A DNA stretch of 64,000 bases from Phlebopus portentosus (Eukaryota; Basidiomycota; Agaricomycetes; Boletales; Boletinellaceae): contig JAYXKI010000016.1 in NCBI GenBank assembly GCA_037892935.1, positions 1,054,001 through 1,118,000 of the forward strand, in the 5' to 3' direction. The notes beneath the pieces were generated by a model. The model was not told the DNA's origin, did no database searches, and saw only the letters and a program-made list of their open reading frames with translations. Shown one piece after another: positions 11,729 through 22,624 of the stretch. Position 1 is the stretch's first letter. Every line of letters starts with the position of its first letter. The translations under genes and the position numbers were made by a program.

Positions 11729-13830
11729 ATGTCCGTCTGGCTTTCGTCGTTATTCCTCCTGTTATTTACCCTAGCACCTACTTTACTGCTTCGAATATAT
11801 ACAACACGTCTAGCAGAAGGAAATGTACGACGCCGGCGAGCAATACTAAGTGCTCTGGGCGTACCAGAGTCAGACCAGACGCGACACACGCTGGTCGGGT
11901 TCTTCCACCCTTACTGGTCAGTAACTTTACGGCGCTTGTTCTATGCTATCCGGCTGATTCTACGAAGGGTGCCAACGTAGCAACGCCGGTGGAGGTGGGG
12001 AACGCGTATTATGGACGGCCGTCGCGCTTTTACAGCGTACAGACCCGCATATCGTCAGTGTTGTGTATTCCGGTGACGGCGCGGCAGGGAAGGAGGAGAT
12101 CATCAGTAAAGTAAAGGTACGCCTACTCATTGCATTTTGGATGGTAGATTCACAGGTGCTCAGTGTTGTTGTTCCATCGTTTACTTGCACAGTCCCGATT
12201 CAACATCTCACTCGACCCGACCAAGCTGCACTTCGTCTTCCTGCAATCTCGATATCTAGTTGAAGATGCGTCTTGGCGACACCTCACACTCCTCGGACAG
12301 AGCTTGGGGTCGATGTATCTCGCCTGGGAGGCACTCATGCAGCTCATGCCTGACCTCTACATTGGTGAGCTCTACACCTCAACGACGCGCTCGTTAAATG
12401 AAAAATGACGATATTCTGGCAAAGATACTATGGGCTATGCATTCACATTCCCCGTCGTACGGGTCCTAAGCGCAGGCCGGGTCCCCGTAGGCGCATACGT
12501 GCATTACCCAACAATCAGCACAGATATGCTCGCACGAGTGCGTGCGCGTCGAGGTAATTACGCCAACGCACAGAGGATCTCGGGCTCTGCTGTCCTCAGC
12601 TTTGCAAAGCTTCTGTACGCCCCATTTTGCGTTACATTGAGATGTTCAACAACTCACACTTGTAATGCACTCGTGGAATCAAGGTATTACCGCATATTCA
12701 TGTACACCTACGCCTGTACACTCCGATGCGCGTCTTTCCTCATGGTCAACTCGACTTGGACAAAGTTCCACATTAACTCATTACTGGCGCACCGGGATGC
12801 GCCGTTAGACGAGTTTTCCAGCATATTGCATGTTTTCGTATTGCTCTCCCAGCATATCCTGATGCTTACTACGAACTACGACCGACCCGGCTCTGCGAAG
12901 ATCGTCTACCCGCCTTGCGAGACACAAGAACTTGTGGATTTCCCTTTGGAGGGAAGGGAGAAGGTCATACTAAGTGTAGCTCAGTTCAGGTAAGCACAGC
13001 TCACTATATGCTGTAAATCAAAGAACTGGACTATTCACTTCGTATAGACCTGAAAAAGACCACGCGGCCCAGCTTCATGCTCTCGCAGAGCTCTTCAAAA
13101 CGCATCCTGAACACCGGAAAGACATCCGACTCGTTATGGTTGGCGGATGTCGGAACGCAGAGGACGAAGCGCGCGTCGAAGGTTTGCGAGCTCTCGCGAA
13201 GGAGCTTGGTGCTTCAGTAAGTCTTCTAGTGAGATCTAAGAATGGATACGCCAGCCTAATCCTATACTATTAATCTGTGCGATCGATGAAGGAGAACGTC
13301 GAATTCGTTCTGAACGCCCCGCATTCTGAGGTCCTATCGTGGCTCTCCCGTGCGAGTATCGGTATCAGCACGATGGTAGACGAGCATTTTGGGATCAATG
13401 TCGTTGAGTTTATGGTGACGCTCCGAGTTACTACCTATTTGAGAAATCTAATGCCTTGACGATTTTAATCCTTAAGGCGGCGGGTGTGATCCCAGTCGTA
13501 CACGCCTCAGCAGGACCTTTGATTGATATTGTCGTTCCGTACAAGGGAGAACCAACCGGTACATACGTCCTCTATCATCAACTTATTTTCATCATGATAG
13601 CTTACTACGTCGTTCCATACATATATACAGGCTACCACGCCACCACGCCCGATACGTTCAGCACAGCTCTTCATACCGCTCTGTCCCTCTCGCCGTCAGA
13701 GGATCTCGCTATGCGCAAGCGAGCGCGTACGTTAGCTGTCGAGCGATTCTCGCGCAGAGGGTTTGAGCAGGCTTGGGAGGAAAGCGGGTGGAGAAGATGG
13801 TTGCCCTCCTCGACGCATTCGGCTTCGTAA
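11729..13830 (+). CDS. ALG11: GDP-Man:Man3GlcNAc2-PP-dolichol alpha-1,2-mannosyltransferase
   Basis: ALG11 adds the fourth and fifth mannoses to the lipid-linked oligosaccharide on the cytosolic ER face. The start at 11729 opens a membrane anchor ([17 protein letters not shown]). Nine in-frame joins were found. They include [15 protein letters not shown] near 11920-11988, DLYI/DTMGYAF near 12363-12427, [12 protein letters not shown] near 12613-12685, VAQFR/PEKDH near 12990-13047 and EFM/AAGVIPV near 13412-13476. The donor-sugar binding EX7E motif of GT4 enzymes is visible as EHFGINVVE, and the family runs [10 protein letters not shown] and KIVYPPC are present. It ends [10 protein letters not shown] at 13830. 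An in-frame Met at 11693 is an alternative start. Confidence 0.95.
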
Positions 13831-13895
13831 TCATTTGCTGAACCAAACAAGTAGGGCACAGTAGATTGGTCCAATAGGATATGACACAATTCGAA

Positions 13896-14255
13896 CTTGG
13901 TGAAGGGCCGTTCAGTCCAGGAAACAGGAACTTCAATTTGTCTGGGATTCAGTAATGATACGTCTTTGAGTTCAGGAATTGTATAACGGGATCACTCAAT
14001 AAGGAATAGAAGGAACTCAAGATAAAATACATAAGTGGCATCTCTGTAGCATCCCAATCATTTCATTCGTTCGAGATCTTGCTTCGATGGAAATGCAATG
14101 TACTCAGACTTAGGTGAAGGCCCGTTCGTTCGAGGAAACAAGGAGGCTTCAATCAATCTGGGACTGAGTAATAATAATACATCTTTGAATTCAAGAATCA
14201 TATAACGGGACAGAGCAACAAGAAGTACAATCGAAAATCAAATGCATAAGTAACA
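13896..14255. repeat. Diverged tandem direct repeat, two copies about 213 bp apart
   Basis: Copy 1 (about 13896-14042) and copy 2 (about 14109-14255) align along roughly 145 bases with many substitutions and small indels. Shared anchors are GGTGAAGG..CCGTTC, GAGGAAACA/CAGGAAACA, CTTCAAT..TCTGGGA, GTATAACGGGA/CATATAACGGGA, and ATACATAAGTGGCATC/ATGCATAAGTAACATC. The repeat fills the gap between the ALG11 and P450 3' ends. No open frame explains it. Confidence 0.75.
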
Positions 14256-14306
14256 TCCTAACCTTCCGTCGCTCAACAGCTTTCTCCTCTGGACATAGAC
14301 AGACGT

Positions 14307-16678
14307 CTACTCCTCAACCAGAGACAACTTCAGAGGAAGCTGTAGAGTTGCCATATCACCCGGCTTATTCAGCACAGGCGACGAGATAAAGTTCATCGCC
14401 CAGAAGATATCCGGACCAGGTTCGAAGACGAGTTTCTCGAGTAAGATGGTGAGCGTCATTTCTATGAAAAGACAAACAGGTTAGTCAGTCGAGTTTGGGC
14501 GTTACGAAGTGGAGGGATCTAAATTCACTCATTTCCATCTCAGCAAACTTGAATCCACTAGACAAGGTTAGGATCAGTACGAGCATGGTCACATCGGACT
14601 CTGTAAGAGAGATGTTCTCACATGCATGCTCTGCCACCACCAAGGAACGTCATCCTATAGGTCGTACTCAGCCTCAGCCAAATGCAATCAGAAAAGGGAA
14701 CAATAAGGGTATACTTACGTCGATGAGTAAATACCCGGGAGGCGCACTTTAGTCGCACTTTCTGGTAAGGGTTGCATCCAGCGCTCAGGTTTCCACTCCT
14801 CCGCATCATCACCCCATACACGCTTATTCGTATTCGCACCAATGACTGAGATGATCACATTGGTGTTACTTTTTATGGGGATTTGCTTTATCTCGGTTTT
14901 CTCGTCTGCAGATTTGATGGGCCAGAGCAGTGGGAGGACAACGTCTTTCCTAGTTCTAACAGAAATATAAAGCTTAGTTGCAGCGAACCCAAGGTGGCCA
15001 GTGAGGTGAAGCGGGAAAACACGCACGTGCGATTGAGCTGGGGAACAGGAGGGAATAATCGTAATGTCTCGCGACAGACGGCATCCAAGTACGGAAGGCC
15101 CATAAGAGTGTCATAGTCCATATCACCATGTTTCTTGCGAGAAGCAATCACTTCTTCGCGAAGTTTTGATTGAGCTTCGGGATGATGAGCCAGCTCATGA
15201 AGAATGCGGCATAAGGCAGAGGTTGTAGTGTCGTGACCAGCGAAGATGAATGATCTCAAAGAGAAAGTCAGCACTAACGTTTGCATTTACTCATCTTGAG
15301 TGACTGAACGAACCCCATATGGCCCAGTAATTCCGATTCAGGCATTCGATCCTCTTCGTTTGCCTCCGCATTTGCTCTCACTATGATTGAATGCGGTCAG
15401 TGGCTGCTCGCACATGACAGTGAGGAAGAGCATCTTACAAAGAACACTCATGATATCGTTCCCATGCCCAACGGGTTTGTGAATGAGATCCTCCTCATCC
15501 ATGCCTTGTATCTTCTCCTGTAGAATGTCACTCGCGCACTTGGTGACAATATCCGAGACCCTCATTGCAGTTTTGACAATCTCGAATGGGGACATTTCTA
15601 GAAGTTTCCTTCGGAAGACAGGCGTTCCGACCTTCACCGCATAGGGAAGCAATTGGCGGTGAAGGAAGAGGCGAGCGTTGATTGGACTATTTGAAATGTC
15701 AAGAATTCCCACCTTTTACTTATGTACATCGAAAAGCGCACCCCAATAATTTCATCGCGTCGCTGTATTGGTTTCCAATCGTTTCATCAAATGCGTTGAA
15801 AGTATACCCGAGCCCTCCCTGACCAACGTACTCTAGTGCAGCACGAGACATCCATTTCATGACATCTACAATCTCATTGCCGCCACGGACTTCATTAATC
15901 AGTATCTCTCGGAGCTTTGAAGGACATAAAAGTGTCAATATGATAAGCAGGAACGAAACATTTAAATCATACCTGATGACATATAGGATAGAAGATCTGC
16001 AGCAGGTCACGCATGTGTTTTATGGAGAAAACGGGGTTGAGAATCTTCCGAGCTCTTCTATGCTCATCGCCTATTGCAGCGTTAGTTTACGCCAATTCAG
16101 GTGATGAACAGCATCACCTATGGTCGAAAAAAGACTTTTTCCGAAGTAAAGATGGTTGGATCTGCAATGGTGAAAGTTTAGTAATAGCTTCGAATCAAAG
16201 ATGTCAGGACGTACGTTAGAAACATGGCTGTTTCTTCGTATACGTATTGATCTTTGACAATAATATGGTGCAGTGCAAGCGGGTCCGCAACATACAGTTG
16301 CTCGTCCTGAGGCTTTAAGTATACAATATTGAAGAGACCTGAGAACATCGCTCACTCCGAATAACATCGTAAGTCTTGCAATTCCTCCATAGTTGCGAAC
16401 CAGATTTCGGTGAAACTCCCAACCTGATACGCTGTTGAATACTTGAGAGAAGTTACCTGCAGGATCAAAGTTTAAGTCGTTCAGAACATGAGGACCATGC
16501 AGTGTAGATGAAAGGCAAATTTTTATTTGGGGGATTATAACATACCTTTCCACCAGGAGGTGGCTTGAGGACCAGGGATGGCTGATAAAGGCGACTTCAC
16601 GATGAAAGATCGAACTACGCGCCACAGTAAGAGTGATATTAGAGAAAGCACACAGACTGTAGCAATGGGGATGCTCAT
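14307..16678 (-). CDS. Cytochrome P450 monooxygenase (microsomal)
   Basis: This is a heme-thiolate monooxygenase anchored to the ER by its N-terminus. The start at 16678 gives MSIPIATVCVLSLISLLLW, then the Pro-rich hinge AIPGPQATSWW. Exons were joined in frame through GPQDEQLYVADP, GDEHRRARKILNPVFS (C-helix WRxxR-like region) and LREILINEVRGG. The I-helix is SFIFAGHDTTTSALC. The K-helix ExxR motif is CRETLRLFPPVP, and the PERF-like element is WKPERW. The heme Cys loop FLGGGRACIGFKFAEME is split by an intron after the Cys-Ile codon. It ends LQLPLKLSLVEE with TAG at 14307-14309. About eleven exons, no frame break seen. The family style resembles large basidiomycete CYP clans such as CYP5150, but the subfamily and substrate cannot be assigned. 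Confidence 0.92.
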
Positions 16679-17652
16679 GGCGAGTTAAGACAATGAGTAC
16701 GAGGGTTGGTTAAGGTCTCTCAAGATCTTATAAACTCCAGATGTGAGAAACCATCGTTTATAGCGTCCACATGAAGCAAACGGGAGACGGTCCTCCCGGA
16801 AATACGTTGGAGCCCCGGGCGCGATGCATCGGCTGAGAAATTTCCCTGGCTTAAAGAGAACTCTCGGGATCAGAAGAGTAAGCTTTCCATCGTCATACTC
16901 ATTAGACTTTACCAGTATGAGAGGTTAGAAAGGAGCGGATAAAGAAGTCCAGTGGTCCTTCGGAGAGCGGCCAGAAGCAAGGTCCACTTCCAATTGAAAC
17001 GCAACCAGAGACAGATTAGTAGAGTTCCTTACTAGCAAGGGAAGATCAGCTGGTCCCGAAGAATGGTGAGCCACAAAGCTGGCGGATGCATTGATCCTGG
17101 AACTCCGCGGTTTTACAGGCTGGAAACGCTGATTTTCCAATGCAATCTGGCCATATACCATCGTCCCTAGTAGACCACAACGAGCTGCCTGGTAAAACCG
17201 TACTGAGAGATATCTTACTGGGGAATCGGCGAATGCATGTGACTCTGGCTTGCATCTCGGCGAGTGCTGCGGTATGGAAGAAATATCGAGGAGCCCCTTT
17301 CTTCACGCTTCTCGATATTGTATGAAAGTCGCACGTTTACTACCTTTCGGGACCTCGTGTTGTCCGCGTAGATCTCCTGGAAACATTCTCACGTTCCATT
17401 TCATGAGGTGATTTCATTCTTCAGTAATCTCTGATTAGTACAAGGCATGAAGAAACGAAATGCGCGGCACGAGCAAGATAAGCAGTCTTGTTTTGCATCG
17501 TGCCGTACGTCAGCATGCATCATTGTCAGCTTCGGCGAGGTTGCCTCGCACAAGCAGCACGACGCTTGCGTATGCCCGGTATATATCAGTCCCTAGCAAG
17601 GGCACATCGTACGATACTCTATACCTCCCACATTGTTCAGCTGCTGTAGAAC
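16679..17652. other. Intergenic region, P450 promoter and upstream of a small + gene
   Basis: Open frames near 16925-17306 (-) and 17460-17708 (+) have no recognisable sequence and no good splice partners. A TATATCA string near 17580, about 70 bases before the next start codon, could be a promoter element. Nothing else is supported. Confidence 0.4.
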
Positions 17653-18222
17653 ATGGACGTCCTCGGAGCCCTGGTCAAGGAATTCTTCGCTCGTTTCCGT
17701 GGATGTAAATATCAAGATACCGAATGGCAATCTGATAGTAGGGAAGATACGCATTTAGACGGGCGCTCGACTCGTTTAGGCACAGATAGACCAGAAGAGC
17801 ATGGTCATGTATGCACTTTGGAGCCGCGTCGGAAAGAAGATGACCGTACAGCATGGGGAAGCTACACGGAAAGAGCTCCGCCGATTCTACCAGCGCACAC
17901 GTGGATTCCAGGCTTTGAAGACGAGTTACTCCTAGCAGCCAGAAGGCAGTATAACGAGCTTGACGGGTATAACTCCGATGAGGGAGATAGCGAGGACGGG
18001 CATCACAGTAGCCAGGATGACGGTGGCAGCAAGAACGGAAGAGCCAAGAGGTTCGGCGACGCGTTCCTAACAACGTGCCGACGCGTCGTACACGTGACAT
18101 TTCGGCTTTCCATTTATTTTTATTTTTTCTTTTACTTTTTCTTCCGAGTCGTCCACTTGGTCATCATTCTTACCCACGATATTATCAATTCTGTTGTCGT
18201 TCCACCATGGGAACTCATCTGA
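17653..18222 (+). CDS. Hypothetical acidic protein with C-terminal membrane segment
   Basis: A single-exon frame of 189 codons, not recognised. Residues 1-140 are hydrophilic and rich in Asp, Glu, Gly and Ser (for example YNSDEGDSEDGHHSSQDDGG). Residues about 150-185 are strongly hydrophobic and aromatic (YFYFFFYFFFRVVHLVIIL), suggesting a tail anchor or hairpin. It ends about 100 bases before the EXPERA-domain gene on the same strand. Codon usage is plausible, but no homolog is known to me. The phenylalanine/tyrosine run comes from a T-rich tract, so the 3' half could be non-coding. Confidence 0.4.
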   Translation: MDVLGALVKEFFARFRGCKYQDTEWQSDSREDTHLDGRSTRLGTDRPEEHGHVCTLEPRRKEDDRTAWGSYTERAPPILPAHTWIPGFEDELLLAARRQYNELDGYNSDEGDSEDGHHSSQDDGGSKNGRAKRFGDAFLTTCRRVVHVTFRLSIYFYFFFYFFFRVVHLVIILTHDIINSVVVPPWELI

Positions 18223-18325
18223 GCTATTTGGTTCAACCACGCGCCCTGCGACGACGACGTTGCGCGGGTCTGTACAGAACAGTGATAACGAGAGAACCTC
18301 CAGGAGACACTCGATTGCCTCGAGA

Positions 18326-19032
18326 ATGGCCACAAAGACACATCTCTGGATCTCCTTGTGGTTTCTGCTCACTGCCCCCGCGATTTTTTGGGATGTAGGA
18401 TTTTGTTTTATGCGGTAAGAAGCACTTCGCGTTTTATTTGGATAACATTCCTAACTGGTCTTCAGTCCAAGGTCGTTCAAAGGCGGAGACCTTCATTGGA
18501 TTTGGAAGCCTTATGAAATATACCAAAACGTCGATTTAGTTTATGGTGTCGAGGCGTACAACCGCGGGGATGGATTTGCCAATGCTCAATGTACGTACGC
18601 CACGTCACTCTTCAGTTGACGGGAAGGCGTGATTAGAATACTTGCTCTAGCCTTCTTGAATGTTATCGAAACATTCCTCAACCTATACTATCTTTATGCA
18701 CAACACATACTTGCTTCACCTGCAGCGCCGCTCGTTGGATTCGCGACTGCGGTCATGACGCTAAGCAAGACAGTCCTTTATTGGGCGCAAGAGTATTTCT
18801 GCGGAGGGTGTGCTATTGGACACAATGACCTCTCGACTCTTTTCTGGTTCTGGATCATTCCGAATGGGTGAGTACTGTGTACAAACATGTTTCTTCCTTT
18901 GAATTGCCAGCTTATCGAAATCAATTCAGACTTTGGCTAGTCTTCCCATCTCTCGTCATCGCACGTTTGTCTCGCGATATAGCTGATGGCCTCACTACCG
19001 CAAGCAAGATCAAGGTCACTAAGAAGGATTGA
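18326..19032 (+). CDS. EXPERA-domain protein (EBP/TM6SF-like), 177 aa
   Basis: EXPERA-domain proteins are small multi-pass ER proteins that include sterol delta8-delta7 isomerase, sigma-2 receptor/TMEM97 and fungal relatives. The exons are 18326-18414, 18466-18590, 18651-18867 and 18930-19032, all GT-AG. Domain signatures are WFLLTAPAIFWDVGFCFMRP, GGDLHWIWKPYEIYQ, DLVYGVEAYNRGDGFANAQS, then helices FLNVIETFLNLYYLYA and LFWFWIIPNGLWLVFPSLVI. It ends KVTKKD, a lysine-rich tail compatible with ER retention. Enzymatic activity is not established for this fungal subgroup, so isomerase function is only a possibility. Confidence 0.85.
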
Positions 19033-19949
19033 GTAGTAAGGCATTACCTGGATGGTCTTCGTTAATGGTTCTAATGGTACCTTCTTTGTCCAGGTTGACT
19101 ATCGCGGTCACTTTAAACGTTATTCAGCCTAACGGACTCACGTGTAATGGTGCTTTACGGCATCTGTTTGGCCCCACTTCTTGAAAAGACGAAAAACACA
19201 GACTCTATTTATTTTCTATACCAGGAATCTATACCAGGGAAGTTCGTGTCCTATCTTTCGGCTATTCACGATGTTACGAGCATAGTGGAGATATCAAATA
19301 TAGCTTTCATATTCAGACATCTGAAAGAGTTGCAAGAACGCCACATCCAGGAAGGAAACGAGATAATTGTCGGCAACTGTCACTTACCGAGTCCGACGTT
19401 CACACATACCGAGTCGCAGTATTCAATCTTGCGGCTTGCATGTGCCCTTCCACATCCGCACCACCTTCGCAATTTTCCAAAAGAATAAAGATAACGAATG
19501 CACTCTTCGTCGCCAAAACCCGTTTTCCCACTGTTTCCCGCGAACCCTGTCTCTCACGACATCACCTGGGAAGCTCCTCGTTACTCTAGCCCATCGTCTC
19601 TGCCCAGGATTTCATAAAACATGCAATGTTCGCAATTACTAGTTGCTTCTTCCGTCGGTTTGTACACGCACACTTCGCTGTGGATTACACCAATCGCGCC
19701 AATGAGGGACTTGCGTAAGTCCGCAATCGCCAAATACCTCGCGCGCTCTGTAGCTTAATTTCATTGGTTTCTGTGAATCGTGCTGTTTCCCTCGCTGGAG
19801 CTTTGCACACGCGGCAACACGTATTTAACGATTTCATGTGTCTTCAGGGAAGGTTCTCCTTCTCGTTCCTCTTCCCTACATAGACAGCCAGTTCTGCGTT
19901 TTTTTTTGAGTCCAGACCTTTGCGAAGTATCCTCAAATCTCGGTGACTC
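19033..19949. other. Intergenic region between EXPERA and DUF6533 genes
   Basis: Short + frames at 19147-19488 and 19367-19642 have no recognisable motif and no splice partners that I could support. The stretch may hold 3'/5' UTRs and the promoter of the DUF6533 gene. No gene is called. Confidence 0.4.
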
Positions 19950-21782
19950 ATGGATGTACTATCAAATTCCGATACAAGTGATTATTTGACTACGCGAGTA
20001 AGTAACAAAGAACCACAGCAAATTATACGCTTTACTTATTCGTCGGATTATCTAGTATGCAATTGGTACGATAGTCGAAAATCTTGATCATGAACATTGC
20101 TCTATCTAACTCGTCCGATCCGAATCTTAGCTGGAACATTTGCTTTATACGTGCGTTTCATAGCTTCAAGATGGGATACAAACTAGAGAACAGTGGAACA
20201 TTTAGATATATGAGTATCTCTTGACTTTCGGTGACGAAGTGAACTCTGGATCTGCGTTGCATGTTTGCTTGCACTACTAACTCATGCAATTCACAGGTGC
20301 GACTCGTATGGCACTCGCGCATGTCCATGGTCAAGACGCTTTTCTTCATCAATCGCTATCTTCCTTTCTGCTTTACCGTGCTCGCTGCACACAGTGCGTT
20401 CTTCCTTTACTACAGGACAAAACGGTTTAACTGAGCAGAGTTAAGCATACATTTGGAACTTGGATGACGCAGTACGTCGCATTTCTTTTCTGAGCCGAAT
20501 TTCAGCCTCACTTCTGCATTAGTTATGTCGAAAGCTCTTTACTTCCCTTACACGTGTGTCCTAGTCCTACCGATTCTGCCGACTCTAAGCTGCTCACCTT
20601 CATATCAGTACTATCTGCAACAGGAGTAATATTCGCAGAAAGTATAGGCTCTTTTTCGTTTTCATTTATCCCCCCGACTAATAGATATAATGATCAGCGG
20701 TTCTTGCATTGAGAGTGTACATTATATGGGAAAGATCGAGGAGGATACTTTTCTGTTTATCAGCACTGATTCTGGTAGGCTCTGCACTCTTCCCGAGGCA
20801 AATCTGAGCTTTATTAAATCTTTTTGGCATCTGGTAAAGGCAGGTATTGCTGGAGGATATTACGGCACAGTACGATACATCAGAGCTGCTTCTGGTATGC
20901 TAAAAAATGATATTTTGCTCTGGTTATACTGACAATTTTGGCCTTTGATATTGTGGTAGTCTCGAAGATCAATGCATTTGTAGTCGGTTGCGTCGTCCGT
21001 ACCGACAATAGGATGTCCGAAGCGATCAGCTACGGTCTGATTCTCTTGTACGAAGCGTGTAAGTTGTTCCATAGACACTATGCGCGCGTGAAGAATTCTA
21101 ATTGATTTTCTGTCTAGTTGTCCTAGCGCTTATGCTATACAAACTGTATCGACGTAAGTCTAATTCTCGGGATCACTCGCTTGTACGGTATCAATCTCTC
21201 TACCCAACTAGACCGAATAGCTACATCGGCACTTATGAGAATCGCTTATGGAGATAGTAAGTCTCGGTGACAATAAAGCCAAACACTAATCTAATTCCTT
21301 GATAGGTGTATTCTACTGTTCATTCATCCTCCGTAAGTAAATATTTGAATACTGAGCGCTCGGAACTAGGTGCCTCGAAACTGACTACCTCTGTGATAAG
21401 TTATCACCATCAGCAACGTCGTACTTCTCGCCGTCGGATCTGTGAGTGTTTCGTCTACATACAGTAGTGCTTTTACTGTATTCCTCGATACTCACATTAT
21501 TTCATTCTAGGAAATATTATGTCATCTCCTTCTCTTGTACGTGTTTATATCTCGTACTCACATTTCCACCTTGAAGCGAGACTAGTGCTAATCACACGGA
21601 ACAGGCCACAGGCTGCGTTGCACAATATCCTCTGCAACCGATTACTGCTGCGCCTACGCAGTGCGAATACTTCCCTTTCCGAAGAAGGGTTTTTATCAAT
21701 ACACGTTACCGGACGACTGGATTCTCTTATCCCACTTTCCGATTTGGATAGCGAGGATGATACTGTCACTTCTAGAACGTAG
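19950..21782 (+). CDS. DUF6533-domain multi-pass membrane protein
   Basis: This is a family of about seven-helix proteins of unknown function, greatly expanded in Agaricomycetes. The first exons join as 19950-19997 (MDVLSNSDTSDYLTTR), 20056-20065 (10 nt), 20131-20150 (20 nt), 20206-20238 and 20297-20393. They give YAIAGTFALYIYEYLLTFGDE then VRLVWHSRMSMVKTLFFINRYLPF, the DUF6533 signature (YDyllTf-dEv-lvW). Later exons give VVGCVVRTDNRMSEAISYGL, IATSALMRIAYGDS, FYCSFIL and ITISNVVLLAVGS. The cytosolic tail contains LHNILCNRLLLRLRSAN and ends DDTVTSRT at 21782. Exon boundaries between 20394 and 20940 are not resolved. Function is unknown. Confidence 0.8.
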
Positions 21783-22624
21783 ATTTGCAATTTCTTTCTT
21801 CTTTCTTGAATTTTTTGCGTGTCAGAGCTTGCTTATCATTTATGTTGTTCTGTAGCCCATCGTGTTCGAATGATTGTACAACGTCGGTCCAGTCGACTAT
21901 TGGATTTCCATTGTAAAGATATATTGGAAGTAAACGAGGGTTTCCACTAGTCCGAGAGTACGAGTGTAACATTGATTCCTCGTACAAGTTCCAGCCGAAG
22001 ATGTTGTGCTGTTTCATTCCGTTTTATTTTGAACTACATCGAGGCACATAACAAGGGGTATGCATGCCTATGTGAGTAAGTATGGCGTATTTAACGATAC
22101 GCTCGAAAGCCAAGCAAGCAAGTACAACAAAACCCAAAAGCCCCGCCAACGACAGCCAAAGAACATGCATACATATCAGGAAAGTCGGCTTCAGAAAGCC
22201 TTGATCCGAGGGGATGGACTTGTGGAGGAAGACTTGGGGAAATGTACGTGAGAGATGGTAGGGATGAGAAAGTGCAGGAGTGTAGGGTAGGGTCAATAGC
22301 ATCACAATTGCGTGCATACAAAAAATGGAGTGATCTGAAGGAAGGCGGAATTAATTAAAGAGGCTCTAATAGATAACGGTGACAGCAAAGTCCAAGATGA
22401 GGGCGGAGCAACAAAATAAAAGAATATAAAACCTAGCAGAGGAAAGACAGTGGAATGGGAAACTGTAGAGCGTATTGAAAGAGTGACAACAGTTCGAGAA
22501 AAAGCCTGGAAAGAAACTGAACGAAGAAAACAGTGCAATTAAAAATGTTAAAAAAAAGTCTTCTTTTCCTTTGAAGTGAACGAGTTGCACAGCATGGATG
22601 AGAGTGCGTCGTGGGGGTCAGAAT
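21783..22624. other. Intergenic region between convergent genes
   Basis: This lies between the DUF6533 stop and the stop of the Ser-rich membrane protein. Minus-strand frames at 22024-22590 are hydrophobic but unsupported. The region after 22548 is 3' read-through of the next gene. Confidence 0.4.

Noticed and set aside
22548..22624. C-terminal part of the long frame beyond the Ser-rich protein
   Set aside because: This is a read-through product. Splicing at GTGAGAATT gives a transmembrane C-terminus and an earlier stop at 22625.
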